From the NCBI RefSeq assembly GCF_002303925.1, contig NZ_MRCS01000001.1:1-64000 (forward strand): a DNA stretch of 64,000 nt, given 5' to 3'. The notes beneath the pieces were generated by a model that was given only the letters and a program-made list of their open reading frames with translations, made no database searches and was not told the DNA's origin. The translations under genes and the position numbers were made by a program. This DNA comes from Pseudomonas sp. ACN8 (lineage in GTDB: Bacteria > Pseudomonadota > Gammaproteobacteria > Pseudomonadales > Pseudomonadaceae). Shown here piece by piece: positions 1 through 10,730 of the stretch (positions are counted from its first letter, which is position 1; the number at the start of each line of letters is the position of its first letter).

Positions 1-117
1 GGTGGAATAGGACAGGAAGGTCGGAATCTCGGCGCCACCGGCCGGAATCGAACCAAACGGAAAGCCGATCAGCGTGCCGCGCAACCAGGCGGGGACCGAG
101 CGTTTCCAGTCGGCGCG
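1..117. repeat. Inverted 117-base copy of an internal tctA segment
   Basis: The first 117 bases are the exact reverse complement of positions 2021-2137, inside tctA. Identity stops at base 118, where tctC sequence begins in mid-gene. A natural inversion would need a second breakpoint, which lies outside the window. The arrangement is typical of a chimeric read or hairpin contig end, so these bases should not be interpreted biologically. Confidence 0.9.
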
Positions 118-795
118 ATCATGGTCGCGGGCATCGAACAGAACAAACCGCAGATCAGCCTGAAGGATGTGACGCCCATTGCCCGGCTGTTCACCGAGTA
201 CAACGTGATCGCCGTGCGCAAGGAATCTGAATTCAAGACCCTCGATGACCTGATCAAGGCCTTCAAGGCCAATCCAACCAGCATCACCTGGGGCGGCGGC
301 TCCAAGGGCTCGGTGGATCACATTGGCATCGCCGAGTTGGCGGGCAAGCTGGACGTGCCGGTCAACAAGGTCAACTACGTGGCCTTTGGTGGCGGTGGCG
401 AGGTGGTTGCCCAGGCGTTGGGCGGCCAGCTCAAGGTGATCACCGGCGGTTACGCCGAGCTGGGGCAATACATCAAGACCGGTCAGTTCCGTGTCCTGGG
501 CATCGGCGCGCCGGAGCGGGTTCCCGGCATTGATGCACCGACCCTCAAGGAGAGCGGCTATGACGTGACGATCGGCAACTGGCGCGGCGTTTACGGTGCG
601 GCGGGCCTCACCCCGCAACAGCGTAAAGAGGTGATCGACGCGGTCGTGGCCGCCACCAACAGCAAGGTCTGGCAAGACAATATCCAGACCAATGCCTGGA
701 CGCCCAGCGTGCTGACCGGCGATGAGTTCGGCAAATTCGTCGAGGAAGAACATGTGCGGTTGCGCGCCATGCTGGTCAAGGTCGGGCTGCTTTGA
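118..795 (+). CDS. tctC: Tripartite tricarboxylate transporter substrate-binding protein, 5' truncated
   Basis: This is the C-terminal two thirds of a TctC-family periplasmic solute-binding protein, which captures citrate-like carboxylates and delivers them to the TctA/TctB membrane complex. The block reading [20 protein letters not shown] is characteristic of the family. The signal peptide and roughly the first 100 residues are missing because real tctC sequence is replaced at base 117 by an inverted piece of tctA. The ATG at 121 is therefore an internal methionine, not the start. The gene ends one base before tctB, in the normal tctCBA order. The ligand cannot be told from the fragment. Confidence 0.9.
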   Translation: MMVAGIEQNKPQISLKDVTPIARLFTEYNVIAVRKESEFKTLDDLIKAFKANPTSITWGGGSKGSVDHIGIAELAGKLDVPVNKVNYVAFGGGGEVVAQALGGQLKVITGGYAELGQYIKTGQFRVLGIGAPERVPGIDAPTLKESGYDVTIGNWRGVYGAAGLTPQQRKEVIDAVVAATNSKVWQDNIQTNAWTPSVLTGDEFGKFVEEEHVRLRAMLVKVGLL

Positions 796-796
796 G

Positions 797-1279
797 ATGG
801 CCACACAGCGCGCAGTAGTACCGACGCAATTGGCGGTCGGCATCGGCCTGATCGTCATCAGCGTCGTATTGGCGATTGGCGCCTACCGGTTTCCGCCCGA
901 AATGGGCTTCGTGATCCTCCCGGCGTACGTCTACCCCTATGTCGTGGCAGCGTTTCTGGGTGCAGTGGGGCTGCTGCTGGGGTATCAGGCCGTCAGTGGC
1001 GGTTTTCGCGAACTGGATAACGACACTGCCACGGTGCCCGGTGGGAAAACCGGTGCGGCCTGGGTGACGGCGGGGCTTGTCGGGGTGGCGGTGCTGATCA
1101 ACCTGATCGGGTTTGTGCTGGCCGCCGGGTTGCTGTTTACCTGTTCGGCGCGGGGGTTCGGCAGCCGTCATCCCCTGCGGGACCTGGCCATCGGCATTGC
1201 CTTGACCCTGCCGATCTACTGGCTGTTCAACGCCGGGCTGGGGGTTTCCCTGCCGTCGCTGATCAACATCTGGCTTTGA
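797..1279 (+). CDS. tctB: Tripartite tricarboxylate transporter small membrane subunit
   Basis: A 160-residue protein with four hydrophobic stretches, the size and topology of the TctB small inner-membrane subunit, which forms the transport complex with TctA. I chose the ATG at 797, one base after the tctC stop, because it gives the expected N-terminus that runs straight into the first membrane segment ([20 protein letters not shown]). An upstream in-frame start would overlap tctC by 70 bases. The gene sits between tctC and tctA in the usual order. TctB proteins are poorly conserved, so the call relies on context as well as sequence. Confidence 0.87.
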   Translation: MATQRAVVPTQLAVGIGLIVISVVLAIGAYRFPPEMGFVILPAYVYPYVVAAFLGAVGLLLGYQAVSGGFRELDNDTATVPGGKTGAAWVTAGLVGVAVLINLIGFVLAAGLLFTCSARGFGSRHPLRDLAIGIALTLPIYWLFNAGLGVSLPSLINIWL

Positions 1280-1294
1280 AAGGAGCTCGACACC

Positions 1295-2803
1295 GTGGAC
1301 ATTCTTTCAAGCCTGGCGATGGGTTTTTCCTCGGCGCTGACGCCGATCAATCTGATGTGGGGGTTCATCGGCTGCCTGCTTGGCACCGCCATCGGCGTGC
1401 TGCCGGGGATCGGTCCGGCACTGACGGTGGCCCTGCTGTTGCCGATCACCGCCAAGGTCGACCCCACTGGCGCGCTGATCATGTTCGCCGGTATCTATTA
1501 CGGTGCGCAGTTCGGTGGCTCCACCACCTCGATCCTGCTCAACACGCCCGGTGAATCATCCTCCATGGTCACGGCCCTGGAGGGCAACCTGATGGCGCGC
1601 AACGGCCGAGCGGGACCTGCGCTGGCGACGGCGGCGATCGGCTCGTTCGTCGCCGGCACCATTGCCACGATTTTGCTCACGCTGTTTGCGCCCATCGTGG
1701 CCAGGCTGGCCCTGAATTTCGGCCCGACCGAATACTTCGCAATCCTGGTGCTGTCGTTCACCACCGTGTCGGCGGTGCTTGGCGCTTCGATGCTGCGCGG
1801 GTTTGCCTCGCTGGGCGTCGGGTTGACCATCGGTTTGATCGGCCTGGACTCGACCTCGGGCATTGCCCGCTACACCCTCGGCGTGCCGGAACTGGTGGAT
1901 GGTATCGAGGTGGTGCTGGTGGCGGTTGGTTTGTTCGCGGTGGGCGAGGCCTTGTACAGCCTGCTCTATCAAAAGGAATCAAACGAAGGACGGCACCGCC
2001 TGACCTCGTTGTGGATGACCCGCGCCGACTGGAAACGCTCGGTCCCCGCCTGGTTGCGCGGCACGCTGATCGGCTTTCCGTTTGGTTCGATTCCGGCCGG
2101 TGGCGCCGAGATTCCGACCTTCCTGTCCTATTCCACCGAACGCAAACTCAGCAAGTACCCCAAGGAGTTTTCCGCCAACAAGGGCGAGGGCGCCATCGAA
2201 GGCGTCGCCGGCCCGGAAGCGGCCAACAACGCCAGCGCGACCGGGTCCCTGGTGCCGTTGCTGACCCTGGGCATCCCGACGTCCGCCACCGCGGCGATCT
2301 TGTTGGCGGCGTTCCAGAACTACAACCTGCAACCCGGGCCGATGCTGTTCGAAACCTCCTCGGAGCTTGTCTGGACGCTGGTGGCCTCGCTGTACATCGG
2401 CAACGCGATTCTGCTGGTGTTGAACCTGCCGCTGGTGGGTTTGTGGGTCAAACTGCTGCAAATCCCCCGGCCGTACCTGAATGCCGGCATCCTCGTGTTC
2501 GCCACCATCGGCGTGTATGGCATGCGCCACTCATCTTTCGACCTGATCCTGATGTTGGCCATTGGCTGGGGCGGGGTGCTGATGCGCCGTTTCGACTTCC
2601 CCGTCGCCCCGGTGATCGTCGGCATGCTGCTGGGGCCGATGGCCGAGAAACAACTGCGCAATGCCTTGTCCATCAGCCAGGGCGACTGGACGGTGTTCCT
2701 CACGCAACCGATCTCGGCGTTCTTCCTCGCTCTGACGCTGCTGGTGCTGGTGGTGCCTCATGTGCTGCATAAACGCGGCATCAAGTTGCATGAGGATGAT
2801 TGA
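1295..2803 (+). CDS. tctA: Tripartite tricarboxylate transporter large permease
   Basis: A 502-residue polytopic inner-membrane protein of the TctA family, the large subunit that carries out proton- or sodium-coupled uptake of tricarboxylates. Family blocks are visible near the N-terminus ([19 protein letters not shown], then [20 protein letters not shown]) and in the middle ([20 protein letters not shown]). The start is a GTG at 1295 with AGGAG about ten bases upstream. It is the last gene of tctCBA and is followed by a REP pair and a T-rich stretch that may end transcription. No TctDE-type two-component regulator is visible in the window. Confidence 0.93.
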   Translation: MDILSSLAMGFSSALTPINLMWGFIGCLLGTAIGVLPGIGPALTVALLLPITAKVDPTGALIMFAGIYYGAQFGGSTTSILLNTPGESSSMVTALEGNLMARNGRAGPALATAAIGSFVAGTIATILLTLFAPIVARLALNFGPTEYFAILVLSFTTVSAVLGASMLRGFASLGVGLTIGLIGLDSTSGIARYTLGVPELVDGIEVVLVAVGLFAVGEALYSLLYQKESNEGRHRLTSLWMTRADWKRSVPAWLRGTLIGFPFGSIPAGGAEIPTFLSYSTERKLSKYPKEFSANKGEGAIEGVAGPEAANNASATGSLVPLLTLGIPTSATAAILLAAFQNYNLQPGPMLFETSSELVWTLVASLYIGNAILLVLNLPLVGLWVKLLQIPRPYLNAGILVFATIGVYGMRHSSFDLILMLAIGWGGVLMRRFDFPVAPVIVGMLLGPMAEKQLRNALSISQGDWTVFLTQPISAFFLALTLLVLVVPHVLHKRGIKLHEDD

Positions 2804-2835
2804 GGCCTGCGAATACATGGCAGCGGAGTGAATAT

Positions 2836-2927
2836 CTGTAGGAGCGAGCCTGCTCGCGATGGCGGAGTGTCAGACGACATCATAGGTGTCTGACTCAACG
2901 CTATCGCGAGCAGGCTCGCTCCTACAG
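2836..2927. repeat. Paired REP element (REPIN) after tctA
   Basis: Two inverted copies of the Pseudomonas REP sequence (CTGTAGGAGCGAGCCTGCTC and its complement) flank about 35 unique bases. The long imperfect hairpin followed by TTTTTTC could also act as a transcription end for tctA. Confidence 0.88.
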
Positions 2928-2949
2928 GTTTTTTCAGACTGGATTTACG

Positions 2950-3462
2950 CTAGATGGCCGGGAAGTCGATGTCGGTCAGCGCTGTGTTGTTCAGGTAGTT
3001 GGTCAATGTCTGCGAGGCCACGTGGGCGATCACTTCGATGATCTTGCCGTCATCGATGCCGGCGGCACGGGCAGCGGCGAGCTGCTCGACGGTCAGGTGA
3101 CCACGGCTTTCGGTAACTTGGCGGGCGAGGGCGGCAATGGCGTTGAGCTCGCCGTGTCGTGCGCTGAGGATGTCCTGCTTCGACAATCCGGCCTTGCCGG
3201 CGAACAACGTATGAGCCGCCAGGCAGTAGTCGCAGCCGTTGACCTGCGAGGTGGCGAGGGACACCGCTTCTTTTTCCGTGGCGCTCAGGGACGTTTTGCC
3301 CAACGCTGCCGAGTTTTGCAGGTACGCGGCCAGCACCGCTGGGGCGTGAGCCAGGACTTTGAAGGTATTGGGCACAAAACCGACTTTTTTCTGCACGGCT
3401 TCCAGCAGCGGGCGGGTGGCGTCGGTGGCGTGTTCCAGGCTGATCGGGGCAATGCGGGTCAT
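2950..3462 (-). CDS. AhpD-like carboxymuconolactone decarboxylase family protein
   Basis: A 170-residue protein of the AhpD/CMD superfamily. The motif CDYCLAAHTLF near residue 95 is the CxxC...H active site of AhpD-type disulfide reductases, which act in peroxidase recycling or have unassigned redox roles. A GGAG ribosome site precedes the ATG. The gene is transcribed divergently from an AraC-family regulator 134 bases away, which suggests that the regulator controls it. The substrate is unknown. A true 4-carboxymuconolactone decarboxylase is unlikely because the redox CxxC is present and no protocatechuate genes are nearby. Confidence 0.85.
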   Translation of the reverse strand: MTRIAPISLEHATDATRPLLEAVQKKVGFVPNTFKVLAHAPAVLAAYLQNSAALGKTSLSATEKEAVSLATSQVNGCDYCLAAHTLFAGKAGLSKQDILSARHGELNAIAALARQVTESRGHLTVEQLAAARAAGIDDGKIIEVIAHVASQTLTNYLNNTALTDIDFPAI

Positions 3463-3596
3463 GGTGATACTCCGTGGTGTGAAGCGCGGTATGCGCTGGG
3501 TACGGAGCTGATGTTAGGGAGAGTGGCTGGCTTGTTGGGTGCAAATCGTCGAGGATATGCGACACATCGTCCAGAACTGCCTTCGGGAGCCTTGTC

Positions 3597-4412
3597 ATGG
3601 ATCGCTTGTCCACCTTGCTCACACACTTTGGCGTCAATGCCGGCACTTTCCATAGCGGTACGTTTTGCGGCACCTCCGCCTTCGATGGCCAACAGGCCAG
3701 CGGTCATCTGCACTTGCTTCAGGCGGGCGAGTTGCTGCTCAAGATGGGCGATCAGCCGGACCTGCAACTGAGCGAGCCGACCCTGATCTTTTTCCCCCGG
3801 CCCTATCGACATCGTCTGTTCGCGTCTGAAGCGTCCGGCACGCAACTGGTCTGCGCGACCCTGGATTTCGACGGCGGTGCAGGCAATGCCCTGGCGGCGG
3901 CGCTGCCGGATTACCTGGTGCTCAAACTCGATGAAATCCCGACCCTGGCCGGGACCCTGGAATGGCTGTTCAACGAGGCGTTCGACGGTACGTGCGGGCG
4001 CGAAGCGGTGATGGATCGCCTGTTCGAGTTGCTGGTGATTCTGTTGTTGCGGCACATCTTGAGCACCACAGGCCAGCAGCCGGGCATGATGGCCGGCCTC
4101 GCCGATGCGCGCCTGGCGCGCCCCCTGAGCCTGATGCATCAAACCCCGGCCAAGGCCTGGAGCGTGGCCGAACTCTCGGTCGCCGCCAACATGTCGCGAG
4201 CCAGTTTCGCCGAGCACTTTCGCCGGGTAGTCGGGCAGACGCCGGTGGATTACCTGGTGAGCTGGCGCATCAGCCTGGCACAGAAACGCTTGCGCGAGGG
4301 CCGACCGATTGCGCTGATTGCCGAGGAGGTCGGCTACGAAAGCCCCTCGGCGCTGGCCCGGGCGTTTCGGCGCAAGACCGGGCTCAGTCCCAGGGAGTGG
4401 AAAGGTAGTTGA
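3597..4412 (+). CDS. AraC-family transcriptional regulator with N-terminal cupin domain
   Basis: A 271-residue regulator. The N-terminal half is a cupin-like sensing domain (SGHLHLLQAGELLLKMG and the following beta-rich region). The C-terminal hundred residues are an AraC two-helix-turn-helix module (WSVAELSVAANMSRASFAEH, then IALIAEEVGYESPSALARAF). Similar cupin-AraC regulators often sit beside an AhpD-type or SDR gene that they control, and here the divergent neighbour is an AhpD-like gene. GGAG lies about nine bases before the ATG. The inducer cannot be inferred. A REP pair follows the gene. Confidence 0.9.
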   Translation: MDRLSTLLTHFGVNAGTFHSGTFCGTSAFDGQQASGHLHLLQAGELLLKMGDQPDLQLSEPTLIFFPRPYRHRLFASEASGTQLVCATLDFDGGAGNALAAALPDYLVLKLDEIPTLAGTLEWLFNEAFDGTCGREAVMDRLFELLVILLLRHILSTTGQQPGMMAGLADARLARPLSLMHQTPAKAWSVAELSVAANMSRASFAEHFRRVVGQTPVDYLVSWRISLAQKRLREGRPIALIAEEVGYESPSALARAFRRKTGLSPREWKGS

Positions 4413-4427
4413 TTCACCCGAAAACCC

Positions 4428-4529
4428 CTGTAGGAGCGAGCCTGCTCGCGATGGTTGCTAACGATTACGCGTGTTACCTGAATAAATGCGGTGCATTTAC
4501 GTCCATCGCGAGCAGGCTCGCTCCTACAG
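4428..4529. repeat. Paired REP element (REPIN)
   Basis: Inverted copies of CTGTAGGAGCGAGCCTGCTC flank about 50 bases between the converging ends of the AraC gene and the NTF2-like gene. Confidence 0.88.
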
Positions 4530-4554
4530 GTTATGTTGGTGGCTTACGAACTCA

Positions 4555-4986
4555 TCAGAACTTGAACGCCTGCCGTCCTACCAACAGCCATTTACCGTCC
4601 TGCTTTTGCCAGATCTGGAAGTTTTCGATTTCCGTCGGCACCACTTCAGTGCCTTTGAGCGCTTGCGCCGAGAAGTGGTGACGGACCAGCGCGACATCGC
4701 CGGAGACGGTAATGGTCTGGTTTTGCATCTCAAGGGTCTTGAACGCGCTTTTGCCGGTTTCGATGTCGGCGATGAAGGCCTGCTTGTCCTGGATCTTGCC
4801 GCTGGAATGCCCGTAGGTCAGGTTCTCGGCGGTCAAGGCGTTCAGTTCCGGGATGTCTTTGTGCAGCATGGCCTGGGTCAGGTGTTCGACCGCCAGGGCC
4901 ACGTCCTTGTCCGCGACAGCCGGGGTGGCGGCGACGTAACCGCTGAACAGGCACAGAAAACCGATCAGCACGTTTGCTTTTTTCAT
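4555..4986 (-). CDS. Secreted NTF2-like (DUF4440-type) protein
   Basis: A protein of 143 residues with a signal peptide (MKKANVLIGFLCLFSGYVAA, cleavage likely after ATPAVA) followed by a single SnoaL/NTF2-like cone fold of about 115 residues. The C-terminal pattern VALVRHHFSAQ...WQKQDGKWLLVGRQAFKF is typical of DUF4440-type proteins, which bind small ligands or act as enzymes of unknown substrate. I chose the start at 4986 over an upstream one because AAGGA precedes it and it begins the signal peptide. It appears to be monocistronic. Its function is not known. Confidence 0.82.
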   Translation of the reverse strand: MKKANVLIGFLCLFSGYVAATPAVADKDVALAVEHLTQAMLHKDIPELNALTAENLTYGHSSGKIQDKQAFIADIETGKSAFKTLEMQNQTITVSGDVALVRHHFSAQALKGTEVVPTEIENFQIWQKQDGKWLLVGRQAFKF

Positions 4987-5143
4987 GGGTGTTTCCTTGT
5001 TGTTGTAGGGATAGAGCGATGACTGGATAAACATTCGTCAGTCATCGTACAACCTATCATGAGCTGAAGGAAAAAAGCGAACTTGCCTGGCACCCTTGCC
5101 TCGAAGTTAAAAGGGTGATGCCCTGACTTCGAGGTATTGCACC

Positions 5144-5794
5144 ATGCAGCCTGACCCGCGTTTACGGCACGACCTGATGCTGCTCCTGGTGTTTGTGCTG
5201 ATTGTCGTGGCGTCGGGTTTTTCTCCCCGCAGTCGGGTGGACTGGGCGCTGGAAAACCTGCTGGTGTTGTTGCTGGTGGGGACTTTGGTGGCTGTATCAC
5301 GTCGTTTCCGCTTGTCGGCGATGTCCATCACGTTGGTGTTTGCGTTTCTGTGCGTGCACGAACTGGGCGCCCATTACACCTATTCCCTGGTGCCATACGA
5401 TCACTGGTCTTCGGCGTGGTTGGGCTTCAGTTTTGACCGGGCGGCAGGTACTCACCGCAATCACTACGACCGGTTGGTGCACCTGAGCTACGGGCTGCTG
5501 CTGGCTTATCCGGTGCGCGAAGTCCTGTGGCGCCTGACGCCGCTGCGCGGGTTCTGGCTGTTTTTCGTGACCCTGAACATCATGCTGTCGACATCCGCGG
5601 TGTACGAACTGGTGGAATGGATCGGTGGAGCCTTCCTGGGCAAAGACACGGCGAACGCCTTCGTCGGCGCGCAAAATGACCCGTGGGATTCGCAAAAGGA
5701 CATGGGCATCGCGGTTGCCGGTGCGTTTGTCAGTCTGTTGCTGGTGTCTTTGCGCGGTATGGCGCAAAAGCAATCGGTGACGACTGCAAGGTGA
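5144..5794 (+). CDS. DUF2238 (YjdF-like) integral membrane protein
   Basis: A 216-residue inner-membrane protein with five or six predicted hydrophobic segments. It carries the family's conserved acidic and histidine residues (CVHELGAHYTYS, then NHYDRLVHLSYG and AVYELVEWIGG), and the downstream block QNDPWDSQKDMGIA is also typical. GAGGT precedes the ATG. The family has no proven function, and the conserved His/Glu/Asp residues in membrane segments suggest metal or proton chemistry (inference). The neighbours give no functional clue. Confidence 0.85.
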   Translation: MQPDPRLRHDLMLLLVFVLIVVASGFSPRSRVDWALENLLVLLLVGTLVAVSRRFRLSAMSITLVFAFLCVHELGAHYTYSLVPYDHWSSAWLGFSFDRAAGTHRNHYDRLVHLSYGLLLAYPVREVLWRLTPLRGFWLFFVTLNIMLSTSAVYELVEWIGGAFLGKDTANAFVGAQNDPWDSQKDMGIAVAGAFVSLLLVSLRGMAQKQSVTTAR

Positions 5795-5834
5795 TCGGTT
5801 CAGGCTTTGAGGTAGAGGTTGCCTGACAGGCCGC

Positions 5835-5907
5835 CTTCGCGAGCAGGCTCGCTCCCAGGGGATCTTCGGCATATGGAGATCAACTGTGTGCGAGCCTGCT
5901 CGCGATG
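5835..5907. repeat. Degenerate paired REP element
   Basis: Two imperfect inverted REP arms (TTCGCGAGCAGGCTCGCTCC and GTGCGAGCCTGCTCGCGATG) lie between the converging DUF2238 and ilvD genes. Here the conserved cores face outward, unlike the other REPINs of the window. Confidence 0.7.
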
Positions 5908-5938
5908 GCATTAGACCAAACAGCGCCAGACTCAAACC

Positions 5939-7621
<1,683 letters not shown>

Positions 7622-7993
7622 GGCTGTTCCTCACACACTCATGGAGAAAAACAGGATGAGTATAGAAGGCCGATCGCCCGCGCCCGGACTAACCGGTCGG
7701 GAACAGACGCGCGGGTAAGCCTTGTCGTGATATTCTTCGCGCCAACTTGGTTTGACCTATTCAGTTTGCATGTCGTTGAGACGTGCCGACCGAATCACTG
7801 TCGCTCAAGTAGCTGAAGCCAATAAAGATAAAAAGTCAGTTCAGAAGGGACATTAAACTGGGGTCGATGCGGTTCATCGGCCTTGTGTGCCCACCCTGTA
7901 ATCCTTGAGTGCCGCACCCGTGACTGCCGTGAAACACGGGGCTGTGCGCGTGAGGATGGAAGGGCGGATGGCGTTTTATCATAGGTGCTACAG
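7622..7993. other. Intergenic region between divergent ilvD and mqo
   Basis: These 372 bases separate two divergent genes and must hold both promoters. I see no convincing sigma-70 pair, RNA gene or repeat, only a short CCGTG-AAA-CACGG hairpin near 7930. The stretch before mqo is rich in GGATGG/GGGCGG. No small gene is supported. Confidence 0.5.
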
Positions 7994-9640
7994 ATGTTTA
8001 AGAAAGTGAACACGGCCCTGCTGGGGCTGGCTTTGTCCATGGGGATGTCTGCCGTCCACGCGCAAGAGGCCAAGAAAGTCGATGTGCTGCTGATCGGCGG
8101 CGGCATCATGAGCGCGACCCTGGGTGTATGGCTCAATGAGCTGGAACCCGGTACCTCGATGCAAATGATCGAGCGCCTCGACGGCGTCGCCCAGGAAAGC
8201 TCCAACGGCTGGAACAACGCCGGTACTGGTCACTCCGCCCTGGCCGAGCTGAACTACACCCCGGAAGACGAGAGCGGCAAGGTGTCGATCCCGAAGGCCG
8301 TTGAAATCAACGAAGCGTTCCAGATCTCCCGTCAGTTCTGGGCCTGGCAGGTTCAGCAAGGCGTGCTGAAGAACCCGCGTTCGTTCATCAACTCCACCCC
8401 GCACATGAGCTTCGTGTGGGGCGATGACAACATCAAGTTCCTGAAAAAACGCTACGAAGCCCTGCAAGCAAGCCCGCTGTTCGCCGGCATGCAGTACTCC
8501 GAAGACCCGGCTGTGATCAAGCAGTGGGTGCCGCTGATGATGGAAGGGCGTGACCCGAGCCAGAAAATCGCGGCCACCTGGAGCCCGCTGGGTACCGACG
8601 TGAACTTCGGCGAAATCACCCGCCAGTTCGTTGCGCACCTGCAAACCACGCCGAAGTTCGACTTGAAGCTGTCCAGCGAAGTGCAGGACATCACCAAAAA
8701 CGAAGACGGCAGCTGGCGCGTCAGCTACAAGAACCTCAAAGACGGCAGCAAGACCGAAACCGACGCGAAATTCGTGTTCATTGGCGCCGGCGGCGGTGCC
8801 CTGCACCTGTTGCAGAAGTCCGGCATTCCTGAAGCCAAGGAATACGCAGGCTTCCCGGTAGGCGGCTCGTTCCTGGTGACCGAGAACCCGACCATCGCCG
8901 AGCAACACCTGGCCAAGGCCTACGGCAAAGCCTCCGTTGGCGCGCCGCCGATGTCGGTTCCGCACCTGGACACCCGCGTGCTGGACGGTAAGCGCGTGAT
9001 CCTGTTTGGCCCGTTCGCCACCTTCAGCACCAAATTCCTGAAAGAAGGTTCGTACCTGGACCTGCTGACCACCACGACCACCCACAACGTGTGGCCAATG
9101 ACCAAGGTCGGCATCAAGGAATACCCGCTGGTCGAGTACCTGGCAGGCCAGCTGATGCTGTCTGACGAAGACCGCCTCAACGCCCTGAAGGAATACTTCC
9201 CGAACGCCAAGGCTGAAGACTGGCGCCTGTGGCAAGCCGGCCAGCGCGTGCAGATCATCAAGCGTGACGAAGCCGCCGGTGGCGTGCTGAAACTGGGCAC
9301 CGAAATCGTCGCTTCCCAAGACGGCAGCATCGCCGGCCTGCTGGGCGCCTCCCCGGGCGCATCGACCGCCGCGCCGATCATGCTGACCGTGCTGCAGAAA
9401 GTGTTCAAGGACAAGGTCGCGACCCCTGACTGGCAGGCAAAGCTGCACCAGATCGTCCCGAGCTACGGCACCCAGTTGAACGCCAGCCCTGAGAAGGTTG
9501 CGCAAGAGTGGGCCTACACCGCCAAGGTGCTGGAACTGACTCCGCCACCCGCGGTGATCGCGCCGGCTGTGACGCCAGTGACTGTTGATACTGCAGTAAA
9601 AGCGCCGAAGGCGAATGCTGCGAGTGATATGGCTCTGTAA
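7994..9640 (+). CDS. mqo: Malate:quinone oxidoreductase
   Basis: This FAD enzyme oxidises malate to oxaloacetate and passes electrons to the quinone pool at the inner membrane. Of its 548 residues, the N-terminus is a hydrophobic signal-like segment ending AVHAQ, followed by the dinucleotide motif [14 protein letters not shown] and the family signature [20 protein letters not shown]. The C-terminal 40 residues are Ala/Pro/Val-rich, an extension found in some Pseudomonas copies. The ATG at 7994 has AGGTG six bases upstream and is preferred to an in-frame GTG at 7985. A strong terminator follows. The signal-like start suggests membrane anchoring or export, which is unusual for Mqo in general. 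Confidence 0.93.
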   Translation: MFKKVNTALLGLALSMGMSAVHAQEAKKVDVLLIGGGIMSATLGVWLNELEPGTSMQMIERLDGVAQESSNGWNNAGTGHSALAELNYTPEDESGKVSIPKAVEINEAFQISRQFWAWQVQQGVLKNPRSFINSTPHMSFVWGDDNIKFLKKRYEALQASPLFAGMQYSEDPAVIKQWVPLMMEGRDPSQKIAATWSPLGTDVNFGEITRQFVAHLQTTPKFDLKLSSEVQDITKNEDGSWRVSYKNLKDGSKTETDAKFVFIGAGGGALHLLQKSGIPEAKEYAGFPVGGSFLVTENPTIAEQHLAKAYGKASVGAPPMSVPHLDTRVLDGKRVILFGPFATFSTKFLKEGSYLDLLTTTTTHNVWPMTKVGIKEYPLVEYLAGQLMLSDEDRLNALKEYFPNAKAEDWRLWQAGQRVQIIKRDEAAGGVLKLGTEIVASQDGSIAGLLGASPGASTAAPIMLTVLQKVFKDKVATPDWQAKLHQIVPSYGTQLNASPEKVAQEWAYTAKVLELTPPPAVIAPAVTPVTVDTAVKAPKANAASDMAL

Positions 9641-9653
9641 TTAGAGACCGGAT

Positions 9654-9697
9654 CAAAAAAAGCCCACTGAACCGGCGACGGTCAGTGGGTTTTTTTG
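9654..9697 (+). terminator. Rho-independent terminator of mqo
   Basis: The stem CCCACTGAACCG / CGGTCAGTGGG has a GCGA loop and is followed by seven T. A-rich sequence before the stem would let it work on the other strand too. The same stem sequence recurs after sorB at 12638. Confidence 0.9.
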
Positions 9698-9783
9698 TGG
9701 GCTGGAAAATGATTCTGGAGGCATGATCGTAAGCGTCCGGCTAACACACCTTCCTGATCCCTGCGTTGAAGAATACGGGCCTA

Positions 9784-10149
9784 TCACGCTGATTGAACGT
9801 CGGCTTTCGACATATCCATGGACGCTCTGAAGGCATCAATTACGTCTTGAGTGAGCGCCATTACTGTCGTTGTACTGACTTCAATGAGACTGATAATGTC
9901 TGCTCGCGGGCCCTGTTTCCAGGCAGCGCTTGCGTAAAAAATATCTTGAGATGCCAAGCGATGGCTCTCGCTTTCATAGGCGCGAATCAGGTGATAGCTG
10001 TCACAATCATGCAATGAGCCGCCATAAGAAACGACATCGATGCCAGCTTCCAGGTGAAGCGGAATACTTACATTCTGCATTATTCGATGAAAATCCAATC
10101 CCGATCCTGGCTTTAAGGTGTACATCAGGATTTCAATAATTCGAGTCAT
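9784..10149 (-). CDS. NIPSNAP-family protein
   Basis: A 121-residue single-domain protein with the ferredoxin-like pattern of NIPSNAP/ABM-type proteins: an opening ILMYTLKPGSGLDFHRIM, a central HLIRAYES and a final helical part. Members are small cytosolic proteins of unknown or monooxygenase-like function. AAGGA lies upstream of the ATG. Base composition is more AT-rich than in its neighbours, and an IS66 fragment lies immediately upstream on the same strand, so it may have arrived with a mobile element. It shows no partner genes. Confidence 0.75.
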   Translation of the reverse strand: MTRIIEILMYTLKPGSGLDFHRIMQNVSIPLHLEAGIDVVSYGGSLHDCDSYHLIRAYESESHRLASQDIFYASAAWKQGPRADIISLIEVSTTTVMALTQDVIDAFRASMDMSKADVQSA

Positions 10150-10206
10150 TCCAAGTCTTCCTTGTGGAGTTTCAACGTGAGTATCCGTACATCCCGGTTT
10201 ACGTTG

Positions 10207-10377
10207 TTAGGTGGGTGGCCAGTTATGCGGCAGCAGCTCGGTAATCTTACTCGCCCACTGCGTCGGCAGGCGCGCTAAAACATACTTCAGGTAAGCATAC
10301 GGATCATGCCCGTTGAGCCGGACCGACTGGATCAATCCCATGATCGCCGCCGCCCGATTACCATGGCGTAACGAGCC
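10207..10377 (-). pseudogene. IS66-family transposase, C-terminal remnant
   Basis: The translated stretch beginning GSLRHGNRAAAIMGLIQSVR and continuing NGHDPYAYLKYVLARLP...ELLPHNWPP matches the C-terminal end of IS66-family transposases (TnpC). Only about 57 residues of a protein of roughly 500 remain, with no upstream catalytic core, no tnpA/tnpB and no visible terminal repeats. Sequence upstream of 10377 in the same frame does not look like transposase. It is a dead scar of an insertion. Confidence 0.82.
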
Positions 10378-10561
10378 TTTTTGTGGGTGATGGCACAGGC
10401 AGGGCTTCGAATCCGAAGTGTCTACGCCGGCCTTGACGGGAGTTCCTGTCATCAATTGTCAAGTCGCTGACGCTCAATGAAAAGCGGACAGTTTGGCCCT
10501 GACGATACTGGCTTGTTCATCGACCGTAAGCCTGATATCTCACCGCCTGGCGCGCAACATT

Positions 10562-10662
10562 CTGTAGGAGCGAGCCTGCTCGCGATGGTCGTTAACGATA
10601 ACGAGTGTTTATTGGTTAAACGTGGCGCTCTTTAGTCCATCGCGAGCAGGCTCGCTCCTACA
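10562..10662. repeat. Paired REP element (REPIN)
   Basis: Inverted copies of CTGTAGGAGCGAGCCTGCTC flank about 50 bases upstream of sorA. The interior AACGATAACGAGTGTT resembles that of the REPIN at 4428. Confidence 0.87.
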
Positions 10663-10730
10663 TAAAAGCATTGCGTCCTGGTGGGGAACGATCAGTTGCA
10701 TCTCAATAAAACAATCATAGAGAGCGCAGA

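Noticed and set aside
121-123. ATG at 121 as the start of tctC
   Set aside because: The codon is internal to the family alignment, and it is preceded by misplaced inverted tctA sequence rather than a ribosome site and signal peptide.
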